Below, one piece after another: positions 8,360-16,930 of a stretch of 64,000 bases of DNA. The position numbers were made by a program, and so were the translations under genes. Position 1 is the first letter of the stretch; every line of letters begins with the position of its first letter. The notes under the pieces were generated by a model. It worked only from the letters and a program-made list of their open reading frames with translations. It did no database searches and was not told the DNA's origin. Origin of the DNA: CAZMNY01 sp964567745 (GTDB lineage Bacteria > Planctomycetota > Planctomycetia > Pirellulales > Pirellulaceae); NCBI GenBank assembly GCA_964567745.1, contig CAZMNY010000006.1, positions 204,135 through 268,134 on the forward strand. Reading direction: 5' to 3'.

Positions 8360-9856
8360 CTATTTCAGTTCGCGAAAGCCCTTCTTGGTCGGCGTGCCGC
8401 CGTAGTAAGGGTACTGGTCAAACTGTGCGCCTCGCCCAAGAGCGCGCGGGTCCTGCGTCGCCTTTAATTCTGCCATCAGTCGCCGAGAAAGCTCGGCCTT
8501 CACCATGGCAAACTTGGGATCGGCGGCGAGGTTGTTTATGTTGTCGGGGTCCGAATTTACGTCGAACAACTGTTCGGCAGGGAGCTTGCCAAACGACCAT
8601 TCAAAGAACTTTCGGAACTTTGGATCGTTACGACGCGCTACCAGTGCGTTCTTGGTTGGACCGCCGTCCACGTCGCCATACCAAGCGCCCTTCAACCAGG
8701 CTTTGTCGTCGTTAGGCGTGCCGGCCGGCCAACGGTCTGGCTTGAAGTTTCGGATGTAAAGATAATCGTCTGTGCGAATCGCTCGCATCGGATAGCCCCC
8801 GCTGTCGGGCGCTTCCTGCGAAGGTACATGACGCTCCTTGCCAAACAGCACGTGATTCCGATTGGCGATCTTGCCCGACTTGTCGCTCAGCAACTGAGGA
8901 CGAAGACTCACGCCTGTCATCTGCTTCGGAACATCTACGCCGGCAGCTTCCAAGAAAGTCGGCGCCAAGTCGGTGAGCGACACGAGGTCGGTCGAATGGC
9001 GATTCGGCTTCACTGCGGCCGGCCAGCGAATCGCCAACGGCACATGGGCACCCCATTCGTAGCACGTCGACTTGCATCGAGGAAACGGCATTCCGTGGTC
9101 GCCGCTCATAACAACAATCGTGTTGTCCAGCTCGCCCGCGTCTTCCAGCAACTGCATCATCGCGCCGACTTCACGATCGAACCGTTGCACTTCGAAGTAG
9201 TAGTCGCCTATGTCCGAGCGGATCTCAGGCAGATCGGGATAGAACGCCGGCAGCTTGATCTTGTCGAGCGGAATCCCCGACGCCTTGCCCGAGCCGGCTT
9301 TGTAGCCGCGGTGCGGATCGGTCGAACCAAACCAGTAACAGAATGGACTGCCTTTTGGCCGCTTGGCCAAGAACGCTTTGAAATTCTTGTACTTCGGCCC
9401 AGCCGGATTAATCGATCGTCCGCCAGGAGGCAGTCTTCCGGGTCCCCACCCTTTCCGCTCATGCCCAACGTGGTACCCATGCTTTGCCAGCAACTCGGGA
9501 TAGACCGGATACTTGGTCTGCAACGTCGACCAAAGATTCCCACTCTCCTCCAAACGCCAATGCCATTGACCAGTCAACATAGCCGCGCGTGACGGCGTGC
9601 AAGAGGGACTCGAGACGTACGCATTGCGAAAAAGCACGCCTTCGCTTGCAATGCGATTGAACGTGGGTGTCTTCACAACCGGATCGCCGTAGGGTTGGGC
9701 GTGCGGCCAGCCCCAATCATCGGCGAAGGCAAACAAGATGTTGGGCCGCTTTGAGGGAAACGACTCATTCGCATTCTCTCGAGCCTCAGCTATGTCAACT
9801 GCGAGACCAGCAAATATTATCAGAAAGACGAATGCGGTTTGCGAATTCGGATGCAT
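8360..9856 (-). CDS. Exported sulfatase (type I, CTPSR)
   Basis: 498 residues from the ATG at 9856, chosen over 9883 because GGAG sits upstream and a signal peptide (FVFLIIFAGLAVDIAEA) follows at once. Type I sulfatases hydrolyse sulfate esters using a formylglycine made from cysteine; here the motif is SPSCTPSRAAMLTG with Cys at about residue 86. Metal ligands are visible in NILFAFADDWGWP and in MSGDHGMPF. Unusual for the family is DPHRGYKAG at the substrate pocket, as in other planctomycete sulfatases of the heparan-sulfatase-like type. The substrate is unknown. It is a single-gene unit, transcribed away from the GH29-like gene's end. Confidence 0.9.
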   Translation of the reverse strand: MHPNSQTAFVFLIIFAGLAVDIAEARENANESFPSKRPNILFAFADDWGWPHAQPYGDPVVKTPTFNRIASEGVLFRNAYVSSPSCTPSRAAMLTGQWHWRLEESGNLWSTLQTKYPVYPELLAKHGYHVGHERKGWGPGRLPPGGRSINPAGPKYKNFKAFLAKRPKGSPFCYWFGSTDPHRGYKAGSGKASGIPLDKIKLPAFYPDLPEIRSDIGDYYFEVQRFDREVGAMMQLLEDAGELDNTIVVMSGDHGMPFPRCKSTCYEWGAHVPLAIRWPAAVKPNRHSTDLVSLTDLAPTFLEAAGVDVPKQMTGVSLRPQLLSDKSGKIANRNHVLFGKERHVPSQEAPDSGGYPMRAIRTDDYLYIRNFKPDRWPAGTPNDDKAWLKGAWYGDVDGGPTKNALVARRNDPKFRKFFEWSFGKLPAEQLFDVNSDPDNINNLAADPKFAMVKAELSRRLMAELKATQDPRALGRGAQFDQYPYYGGTPTKKGFRELK

Positions 9857-10073
9857 ACGATGTCTCCAGAGCCAGCGTCTCATGTGTCTCGGCGATCATA
9901 GCACAAGCCAAAGCGGGTTGCGGCAGAACAGCGATGTTCAAAATGTCGATGACGACTGGAGTGAAATGCTGGGAGCCGAAGTCACAGTTTGATGCAGCCT
10001 AAGACGATTGTGTTTCGATAACGGCGAGAATCTGTATCTCGACGAACCTCACGGCCCTTACGCCTTCGTGAAC

Positions 10074-11195
10074 TCAATAAGACAGAACGCCATCTCGGAG
10101 TTTGTCACGTTCTTGCGCGAGTGATTTCAGAGTCGAAAGAACGGCCGCGGGTATGGCGCCGTTCGCCGCGATTGGAATGTCGAGTGTAACCGCACCGGAC
10201 TCGGCGTTGATGACGTCGATGTGTTTACGAAGTGTTGCACGTGCGAACCGCGAGGTCGTTCCAGCATTCCATCCGTCGCTGAGCGGCAGGAGCAGATGCC
10301 ATACGACTCCCTCTGGCGCAGGAAAGTTCTTAGGAGTCAAGGCCGCTCCTCTACCCTTCTTCGTCTTGGCGTAAAATTCGTGGTTCTCGCCGGATGTAAA
10401 TGTCTGATGCGGGCAAAGTCGGCCTTTCGTGCACAGCGACAGAATGGGGTGGGCGCCCGCGTTAAAGGCCAGTTCGACTTCCGGATTTCCAGAGCGTACG
10501 GCCGTGACCCAGGTGTCAATGTTGTGTTGCTCCTTTTGAAGCGGCGTGTAGGCGTTCTTCATCTCCAATTTGTATCCGTCGAACCACCACCCCGAAACCA
10601 AGCCGCCGTACCGTTGCGACCATTCGCCGCAGACTTCGCCCCAAGTCTTCAAGAACGCCGCCGTTGGCGCTTGATTCTCGCTGCGGCGAAAGCCCTTAAG
10701 TTTCCGTGGATGCGATAGCGGGTTGACCTTCGGTCCGGACGGCTTCCCGTTGATGGTCGGAAGCGTGTCATCCATGGCTTCGATGATGTGGTAGTGCCTC
10801 ATCGGCGCGCGGGCGGTCATGTACAGGATGAGCCGAACGTCACGAGATTTCAGTTCCCGTCCGATCTCCAGGATCAGGTCGCGTTTTGATGTCCAGACTC
10901 CAGGCTCGACATTTAGCCGTTTTTCATATGCTCGATTCGGCGCACAGTATCTGCCCCAATTCTGGCCCACGGCAAAAATGACGTGGCCCGCGCCCGACGC
11001 GGTGACGTCGTCGCCAAACCGCTTCACGTCAAACGAGTCAACCGCTTTGTTGAACGACTCAGGATTGTGATTGCGAAACGCCTCGTAATGAAACATCAGT
11101 CCGTATCCGGACTTCTCGAGCCAACGTTCCTTCGCTTCTCCTGGCGACGCCATCGTCGCCGCCACAGCGAGCACCATTGTTGCGATGCGAATCAT
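10074..11195 (-). CDS. GH29-like glycoside hydrolase (alpha-L-fucosidase-like)
   Basis: 373 residues, signal peptide (MIRIATMVLAVAATMA) and a strong GAGGAGG site before the ATG. The fold pattern is a (beta/alpha)8 hydrolase: YGLMFHYEAF at strand 1, AGHVIFAVGQ, RLILYMTA, and WWFDG at about residue 206, where GH29 fucosidases carry their nucleophilic aspartate. It is shorter than classic GH29 enzymes and lacks the C-terminal beta-sandwich. The acid/base residue cannot be placed. It is the second gene after the esterase (51-base gap), consistent with joint use on decorated glycans. Fucosidase specificity is inference; a related putative glycosidase is equally possible. Confidence 0.6.
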   Translation of the reverse strand: MIRIATMVLAVAATMASPGEAKERWLEKSGYGLMFHYEAFRNHNPESFNKAVDSFDVKRFGDDVTASGAGHVIFAVGQNWGRYCAPNRAYEKRLNVEPGVWTSKRDLILEIGRELKSRDVRLILYMTARAPMRHYHIIEAMDDTLPTINGKPSGPKVNPLSHPRKLKGFRRSENQAPTAAFLKTWGEVCGEWSQRYGGLVSGWWFDGYKLEMKNAYTPLQKEQHNIDTWVTAVRSGNPEVELAFNAGAHPILSLCTKGRLCPHQTFTSGENHEFYAKTKKGRGAALTPKNFPAPEGVVWHLLLPLSDGWNAGTTSRFARATLRKHIDVINAESGAVTLDIPIAANGAIPAAVLSTLKSLAQERDKLRDGVLSY

Positions 11196-11246
11196 GCTGC
11201 CTCCTCACCTTGGATTGCAACTCGTCATCCTGGCTACGGTCACCGG

Positions 11247-12305
11247 TTAATTTGTGGACGTCAGATGCTTGATCAGAAACGCCTCGGACGACAACCCCGC
11301 TTTGGGCCCGCCAGGATAGACGACATGACAGTCGACGCCCAAGCCATCCATCTTTTTCTTGAAGAGCTGACCGTGCCGCGGGTGATGAACGACGGCACCG
11401 AGGCTCGTCTTTTCGTTGAGCTCATCCGGCACGCCGTAGCTAAAGTAAACGGGCGGATCGTCCTTGCTGACGTGTTTGATCGGCGCGCAGGCGTCTGCGA
11501 TCGCAATCTTCTTCGGATCATCGAAGGGATCATCAGAGGGAATACCGAACATGAGTGGGAAGCTGGAGTGCTGAAGTCCCTTCCCCAACCCGATCTCTCG
11601 CCAAAACCGTGGGTCGTACGAAACCTGGGCGCCTCCGACCGAAGCACATCGAATCCGAGTTGACTCGCGACTAATCGGGTCGTCCGACTTCGGGTCCGCC
11701 ATGTCATCGCGTGTTGCCAGCCAGAGTGAGATCCCGGCGCCGGCGGAGCCGCCCGTCGCGGCAAATCGGGTTGAGTCGAGGTTATACTTCTTAGCGTTGC
11801 GTCTCAGAAACTGAATTGCCCGAGCGGAGTCGGTAAAGGGGATAGGAAACTTATGCTCCCTGATGAACCGGTAGTGGATCGCCGCGACCGAAATCTGCTC
11901 CTTCTGCATTGCTCGAATGAGCTTGGTCGACACGCCTCGCTTGTCACCACCCACGAATCCGCCACCATGGATGTAGACTACTAGCGGCGTCGGCTGCTTC
12001 GACTCGGCAAGATAGAGATCAATGACATTTCGTTCGTGGTCGCCATACTTGATGTTCGCATGCGTCGGCTTAATACGCGCTCGATTGCGATTCGCCTGCC
12101 TGGCGCGCTGCTCCTTGAGAAAAGCTTGAGCCTCTTTTCGCGTGAGCACGCCGTCCTTGTTGGCGTCCGCTTTGGGCGAACGCTGAAGCAGGCGCTTTAG
12201 CCGATCGTCGGCGCTTGAGTCCGTCTGCGCCAGTGAAGTGGAGATGATCGTGAACAGAAGCAGAGTCACGGTCAGAGCAGTGATCGTTGAGTTTCTGTTT
12301 TGCAT
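11247..12305 (-). CDS. Exported alpha/beta-hydrolase esterase with EF-hand
   Basis: 352 residues, signal peptide to about residue 27, ribosome site AAGGA. A single EF-hand loop, DANKDGVLTRKE (residues 47-58), has the expected calcium ligands and precedes the enzyme domain. The hydrolase is of the hormone-sensitive-lipase/acetyl-xylan-esterase-like type: oxyanion motif HGGGFVGGDKRG (113-124), nucleophile elbow GGSAG with Ser at about 187, and a likely acid (VPDE, near 295) and histidine (HPRHG, 309-313). It probably deacylates polysaccharide side groups outside the cell. It heads a two-gene unit with the GH29-like gene and is divergent from the DapA-like gene. Confidence 0.85.
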   Translation of the reverse strand: MQNRNSTITALTVTLLLFTIISTSLAQTDSSADDRLKRLLQRSPKADANKDGVLTRKEAQAFLKEQRARQANRNRARIKPTHANIKYGDHERNVIDLYLAESKQPTPLVVYIHGGGFVGGDKRGVSTKLIRAMQKEQISVAAIHYRFIREHKFPIPFTDSARAIQFLRRNAKKYNLDSTRFAATGGSAGAGISLWLATRDDMADPKSDDPISRESTRIRCASVGGAQVSYDPRFWREIGLGKGLQHSSFPLMFGIPSDDPFDDPKKIAIADACAPIKHVSKDDPPVYFSYGVPDELNEKTSLGAVVHHPRHGQLFKKKMDGLGVDCHVVYPGGPKAGLSSEAFLIKHLTSTN

Positions 12306-12414
12306 GGATCAGTCCTTCTTGGTGCGTTGGTCGTCGTTTCAGCCTTCGCATCGCGATGTTCTGTTGATTTTGACGAAAGCATCGTTGTGTAGTTGACAGT
12401 ATATCCCGCAGTGT

Positions 12415-12493
12415 CGCCTCTCGCTGCTCGAAAGTGAGGCGCATCTCGCCAGTTTGCCTGTCTGCCGTACGCGCCACTTTCGCGGAGCGAAAG
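12415..12493. repeat. Two short hairpins in a divergent intergenic region
   Basis: CTTTCGC-GGA-GCGAAAG (12477-12493) is a perfect 7-bp hairpin, and CGCCTC...GAGGCG (12415-12441) is a second inverted repeat 35 bases away. Such TTTCGC/GCGAAA hairpins are common between planctomycete genes. They lie between the divergent esterase and DapA-like genes. I see no gene in 12306-12590. Confidence 0.5.
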
Positions 12494-12590
12494 GCGACGT
12501 GCTTAGCACTGGATTTGAGAGCGCCGCTGTAATAGTCTTCATGACGTGCAGCCGTGACTCGCGGAACAACGATGGAGCCCTTTAGGTCGT

Positions 12591-13484
12591 ATGGCAATCC
12601 CGAGTGAAGATCCGATCGTCAATATCCCCATTGTCACGCCGTTTGACGAGCAAGATCGGGTCGACCACGACGCGCTTGTCCGCAACATGGAACGCTGGCA
12701 GACGACCCCCGCAACAGGGTTCCTGGTCGGTTCGCAGAGCGGCGAAGAGTGGACGCTGAGCGAAGAGGAAAAGCTGGCTGTCGCGGCCACTGTCAAGTCC
12801 AGCCTGGATGACAAATGTTTTTTGATGGGTGGCATCGACTGCCCCTCGGTGACAGAAACACTCCGTCGAGCGGAGGCGTTTGCGAATGTTGGCGCGGAAG
12901 TCGTTAGGATCCGCTTCCCGCGAATTGAGTCAGTCGTCGAACCGTACTTTGAGCAAGTACTCGCAAAGTGCCCGGTTCCGGTGCTCCTGATGCATCAATG
13001 CGAGCCAACTAGTTTTGGCTTAGCGGCGGTGCCTGCGGCAACACCCGAAGTCATGGGAAAAGTCGCTGACATGGACAATGTCTTTGGTTACGTCACTGAT
13101 CATGATGTGCGGTTCGAAAGCCGCGTTCGCAGGTACATCAACTCAGAACGAAGATTCTGGATTTGCAACGGCAGCCTGATGTTGCATGGAACACTCATCG
13201 GCTGCAACGGAACGACAACGGCGTTCGCGAACATCTGGCCCGCCGCCCTTGACGAACTTCTGCGAAAGGGCATGAGCGATAACTACGAAGAGGCCCGGGC
13301 GCTGCAAGACCACGTACAGCGGATCGATGCGATCATGCTCCCCTACATGGCAGCAGGCATCAAAGCGGCGATGAAACTGCTTGGCTTCGAATCGATGCGG
13401 CCACGCATTCCAGCTCGCGTCATGCCGCCGCAAGAGATCGAAATTCTGGCACAATTGATGCGCGACGCTGGCTTGTTGACATGA
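12591..13484 (+). CDS. DapA-superfamily protein lacking the Schiff-base lysine
   Basis: 297 residues, clearly of the dihydrodipicolinate synthase/N-acetylneuraminate lyase fold: IPIVTPFDEQDRVDHDAL at the start, GFLVGSQSGEEWTLSEEE for the conserved G-x-x-G-E loop, and strands through NGSLMLHGTLIGCNG. Two key catalytic residues are replaced. Where the family has GIK, this protein has GYV (166-168), so the lysine is a valine; the tyrosine of the YN pair is a methionine (M134-H135). It is therefore unlikely to be a normal class I aldolase. No signal peptide, so cytoplasmic. It is divergent from the esterase and alone in its unit. Confidence 0.75.
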   Translation: MAIPSEDPIVNIPIVTPFDEQDRVDHDALVRNMERWQTTPATGFLVGSQSGEEWTLSEEEKLAVAATVKSSLDDKCFLMGGIDCPSVTETLRRAEAFANVGAEVVRIRFPRIESVVEPYFEQVLAKCPVPVLLMHQCEPTSFGLAAVPAATPEVMGKVADMDNVFGYVTDHDVRFESRVRRYINSERRFWICNGSLMLHGTLIGCNGTTTAFANIWPAALDELLRKGMSDNYEEARALQDHVQRIDAIMLPYMAAGIKAAMKLLGFESMRPRIPARVMPPQEIEILAQLMRDAGLLT

Positions 13485-13633
13485 CACGATTTGCCGTGTG
13501 ACGTCACTGGATTAACCAGCCGTGCTTTGACTTCACGTTTAGGCCGCCGTGAAAAATCGCCATGCTGCAGAAACTTTTCGTGCGGTCGGTAGTTTACACG
13601 ACAGAAAACAGCCCAACCAGTTAGACTCGATGC

Positions 13634-14536
13634 ATGCCGACTAGACTGCTAATTCCGTTTGCTATCTTCGCCGCCGCGTTCGGAATGATCGCCGCGTTTG
13701 GCTACGCGCAATTTGCTCAAGACGACCGTTCGCAGGATGCTCCTGCCGAGACCCGTTCGGGATTCGGCGGGGGACGGAGCGGTTTTGGCGGCCGAATGGG
13801 TCGCCAACCCGATCGGGCCGACTATCCGATGTGGGAACAACCGAAGGAATTCAGCCAGGACGTCTTCACCTTCGCTCGAATCCAGTACGACTCGCACGGC
13901 TACTACCGTCGCGGGCGGAACTGGGACAACGACTTCCCCGACTGCGACTGGAATTTTTCTGCTCGATTGCAACAGTTGACATCGCTTGAAGTCGACCCCA
14001 ACGGCCGCGTCGTACGCCTGGAAGATCCTGAGTTGTTCGACTTCCCTTTCGTCTACATGTCCAACGTCGCCAACATGAGCCTAAGCGACGCGGAGGTCGA
14101 CGCCCTTCGCCAGTATCTGCTCAACGGCGGATTCCTGATGGCTGACGATTTCTGGGCGCCACGAGCCTGGGCTCATGTTCGAGCTGAAATGAAACGTGTC
14201 TTTTCCGATCGCGAGCCCACGGAATTGTCGAGAGACCACCCCATCTTTCACCTGGTCTACGACCTTCAAGGGATCCCGCAAGTTCCCAGCATTCGAGCCT
14301 GGCAGCGCGGCTATACGTTTGAATATTGGCATGGCGATCCGCAAGGCGACGAGGGACCGCACTTCTGGGCGTATCATGATGACGCTGGACGAATCATGGC
14401 GCTCTTCTGCCACAACAACGACATCGGCGACGGCTGGGAGCGAGAAGGTGAGAACGCGGAATACTTTCGCGACTACTCCGAGCGAGTCTCTTATCCGCTG
14501 GGAATCAACATTGTCACCTATGCGCTGACCCATTGA
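13634..14536 (+). CDS. DUF4159 domain protein, exported
   Basis: 300 residues. The signal peptide (LLIPFAIFAAAFGMIAAFGYAQ) is followed by a low-complexity Gly/Arg/Phe linker (SGFGGGRSGFGGRMG, residues 41-56). From about residue 70 the DUF4159 domain begins: FTFARIQYDSHGYYRRG, then LTSLEVDPNGRVVRL, FVYMSNVANMSL, and LLNGGFLMADDFWAP. DUF4159 has a glutamine-amidotransferase-like fold of unknown function. It is often encoded with MoxR/vWA (Bat-like) genes in this phylum, but no such neighbour is present here. There is no good ribosome site, so the start is from context only. It ends convergent to the next sulfatase. Confidence 0.8.
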   Translation: MPTRLLIPFAIFAAAFGMIAAFGYAQFAQDDRSQDAPAETRSGFGGGRSGFGGRMGRQPDRADYPMWEQPKEFSQDVFTFARIQYDSHGYYRRGRNWDNDFPDCDWNFSARLQQLTSLEVDPNGRVVRLEDPELFDFPFVYMSNVANMSLSDAEVDALRQYLLNGGFLMADDFWAPRAWAHVRAEMKRVFSDREPTELSRDHPIFHLVYDLQGIPQVPSIRAWQRGYTFEYWHGDPQGDEGPHFWAYHDDAGRIMALFCHNNDIGDGWEREGENAEYFRDYSERVSYPLGINIVTYALTH

Positions 14537-14772
14537 GTACGCCATCCTAGGGCGTTGCCCGTAGGCTACGGTGAGGTAGGCCCTTGGCCGACAGGTGCGC
14601 GGGGCGGCGCGGTTTGTTTGTGGGAGAGGTGTGAGGCCGTTCGAATTTCAACGGCCCAAACTCATACAACCGCCAATCACCATCGGACTCGACGAGCTTG
14701 GCAACGGCCATCGACTCGAAAAGCCGACTCGCTGCAGAATTCTTGGTAACGATCCCTAGCGAATGCGATTTG
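14537..14772. other. Convergent spacer with a possible minus-strand gene remnant
   Basis: On the minus strand, about 14750-14640 reads AVAKLVESDGDWRLYEF and GPLKFERPH, which is protein-like, but it has no start of its own and lies just past the sulfatase stop in another frame. The left part (14548-14595) contains GGGCGTTGCCCGTAGGCTACGG-type sequence that looks like intergenic repeat. I call no gene here. Confidence 0.3.
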
Positions 14773-16926
14773 TCATCTTGGCTCAACGCCGACGTGAGCC
14801 TCCAGGATCTTGCCGTTGAAGGGATTGGGCGTCTCGTAGCGACCAATGGCGTCTTTGAAGTCGAGTCCGACGTACATGCCGATGACTGGTTGATCCGAAT
14901 GCAAACCTGGCGACTTGCGTTCCGCCACGGTCTTTCCGTTGATTTTTAGCGACATCGTCTTTTCGTCAAGCAACGCCTCAATTGTCACCTCGCCGGAAAC
15001 TGGCTTAAGGGCGATCAGTTCGGTCAATTTGCCATCATTGCGGATGGCAAACGCCGGTCGACCTTTTTCGAAGTAAAGCGAGTATCCAAATCGCACGCCT
15101 CCATGAGAGAGAACGACGCCATCAGGCTTCGCATGGCGAACCGTTGCGATGACGCGAAAGCCTCGGCGCTTTACCTGAGGTGGATTGGGCTCCGCCTTGG
15201 CTTGAGCCTTCGCGCCCGCAGAGTTCGGTTTGACTTTCGGATAGACGCCAACTCGCTCGGCCCACCGATTCCATTTCGTCGCGAGCTGATCGACTTGGCT
15301 GGACTGCGTTGACGCTAAGTCGTTCGACTCTGTTCGGTCGCGCGACATGTCGTAGAGTTCCCATTTCGCAGCGTCAACGCCTCGGTTCCCCGCCACGCCT
15401 CGGCCAACAAGTTTCCAACGGCCATCGCGCACAAAGGCATTGTTTTCGTGCTCGATGAAGATCGGTTCCTTTCGTTCGAGCGATTCGCCTTTGAACGCAG
15501 GTCGCAGCGTCACGCCATCGAGAGCGGATATCGGATGGCCATCGACTTTCGACGGGTATTTGGACTGGGCCACGTCCAGAATCGTGGGGGCGATGTCGAT
15601 CAATTGAGCTGGATCCGAAAACCACTTCTTGCGAGGCGAGATCTGTGCTGGCCAATGCATGAAGAAGGGAGTCGCAGCGCCGCCTTCATGGGCAAAGTGT
15701 TTATAGAGCCGAAACGGCGTGTTACTGGCGTTGGCCCAAGCCTCACCGTAACTGTTTGCGTTCTCCAAATTACGTTTCTCAGCGTCGCGAAATTCGCCTC
15801 GCCCTAACATCCCTCCCTCCTGGCAACCGCCGTTGTCCGAGAGAAAGAGGATCAACGTGTTGTTGTAGATGCCCGACTTCTTCAAGTACGAAACCAGTTT
15901 GCCGATGTTTTGGTCGACGCGATCGATCATCGCCGCGTAGACCGCCATCTTGAGATCCATCTCGTCTTGCTTCTTCGCGTCAAGCGACTTCCAATCGGGG
16001 ATGCCTGGCGTGCGGTCGGAAAGGCGCCACTGCTTATCGATCAGGCCCAACTCAATTTGGCGTTTGTATCTTTGCTGGCGAAGTTGGTCCCATCCGATTT
16101 TGTACTTGCCGCGATACTTGGCAACGTCCGGCTCGAACGCCTGCAGGGGCCAATGAGGTGCGTTGTAGGCAAGGTAAAGAAACATCGGACGCTTCGCCCC
16201 TTCAAGCTCCTCTTGCAAAAATCGGATCCCATAGTCGGTAAACGCATCGGTTGTGTAGAAATCATCGCCGGTAGTGCTTTCAGGTTTCTCAATCGGTTCG
16301 TTGCCCAGCGTGATGCCTCGAGGATGTTGCGGATGGAACAGGCGCAGCGCACCCGGCAGGCAGCCATAGAATTTTTCGAAACCGCGTTGCAATGGCCAGC
16401 GATCGCGTGCGTTCGCGCCCAAGTGCCACTTGCCAGCCATCATTGTGGCGTAGCCTCGGTCATGAACCATTTCAGCGAGCGTTGCGCAGCGCCGATTCAG
16501 GTAGCCCTGATAGGCGGGCGGTTTGCTCTTCCCGCGGTTGCTGTTGGGTGGTTGAGTCATCCAGCCGATGCCGGTCTGATGAGGATGCAAGCCAGTCATC
16601 AACGTGGCTCGCGTCGGGCAGCAGCGGCCGCTGTTGTAAAACTGCGAAAACCGAACGCCGCCATGAGCCAACACGTCGAGGTTCGGCGTGTTGATCTCGC
16701 CACCGTGATAGCCGAGATCGGAAAACCCCATATCGTCGACCATGATCAGAATGATATGAGGTCGGTTGCTCGGTTCGGCACCTTCCGCAGTGCGATGACC
16801 AACTTGGCAACCGATAAAGGCAAGTAGGAACAAAACAACCATGCACGCGTTGTGTCCCCAACCGAACTGTCGTGGATGGCGCTGCTGCAAGTTTTGAATT
16901 TCTGTTACAGCAATGTGTTCGCGCAT
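14773..16926 (-). CDS. Exported sulfatase with C-terminal jelly-roll-like domain
   Basis: 717 residues from the ATG at 16926. An earlier in-frame start at 17217 would lie inside the upstream sulfatase and is rejected; AAGGAAG sits before 16926, only four bases after the neighbour's TGA, so the two sulfatases are coupled. The catalytic motif is SGRCCPTRATLMTG (Cys at about 102, CxPxR). A hydrophobic leader ends in AFIGC, a possible lipoprotein site at Cys40. Residues after about 560 form an extra all-beta region (VIATVRHAKPDGVV, FGYSLYFEKGRPAF, MSLKINGKTVAER) resembling a carbohydrate-binding jelly roll. Related to arylsulfatase A-type enzymes; substrate unknown. Confidence 0.9.
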   Translation of the reverse strand: MREHIAVTEIQNLQQRHPRQFGWGHNACMVVLFLLAFIGCQVGHRTAEGAEPSNRPHIILIMVDDMGFSDLGYHGGEINTPNLDVLAHGGVRFSQFYNSGRCCPTRATLMTGLHPHQTGIGWMTQPPNSNRGKSKPPAYQGYLNRRCATLAEMVHDRGYATMMAGKWHLGANARDRWPLQRGFEKFYGCLPGALRLFHPQHPRGITLGNEPIEKPESTTGDDFYTTDAFTDYGIRFLQEELEGAKRPMFLYLAYNAPHWPLQAFEPDVAKYRGKYKIGWDQLRQQRYKRQIELGLIDKQWRLSDRTPGIPDWKSLDAKKQDEMDLKMAVYAAMIDRVDQNIGKLVSYLKKSGIYNNTLILFLSDNGGCQEGGMLGRGEFRDAEKRNLENANSYGEAWANASNTPFRLYKHFAHEGGAATPFFMHWPAQISPRKKWFSDPAQLIDIAPTILDVAQSKYPSKVDGHPISALDGVTLRPAFKGESLERKEPIFIEHENNAFVRDGRWKLVGRGVAGNRGVDAAKWELYDMSRDRTESNDLASTQSSQVDQLATKWNRWAERVGVYPKVKPNSAGAKAQAKAEPNPPQVKRRGFRVIATVRHAKPDGVVLSHGGVRFGYSLYFEKGRPAFAIRNDGKLTELIALKPVSGEVTIEALLDEKTMSLKINGKTVAERKSPGLHSDQPVIGMYVGLDFKDAIGRYETPNPFNGKILEAHVGVEPR

Positions 16927-16930
16927 CTTT

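Noticed and set aside
12070..12597. 175-codon minus-strand frame overlapping the esterase start
   Set aside because: It overlaps a well-supported gene in another frame and its composition is not protein-like.
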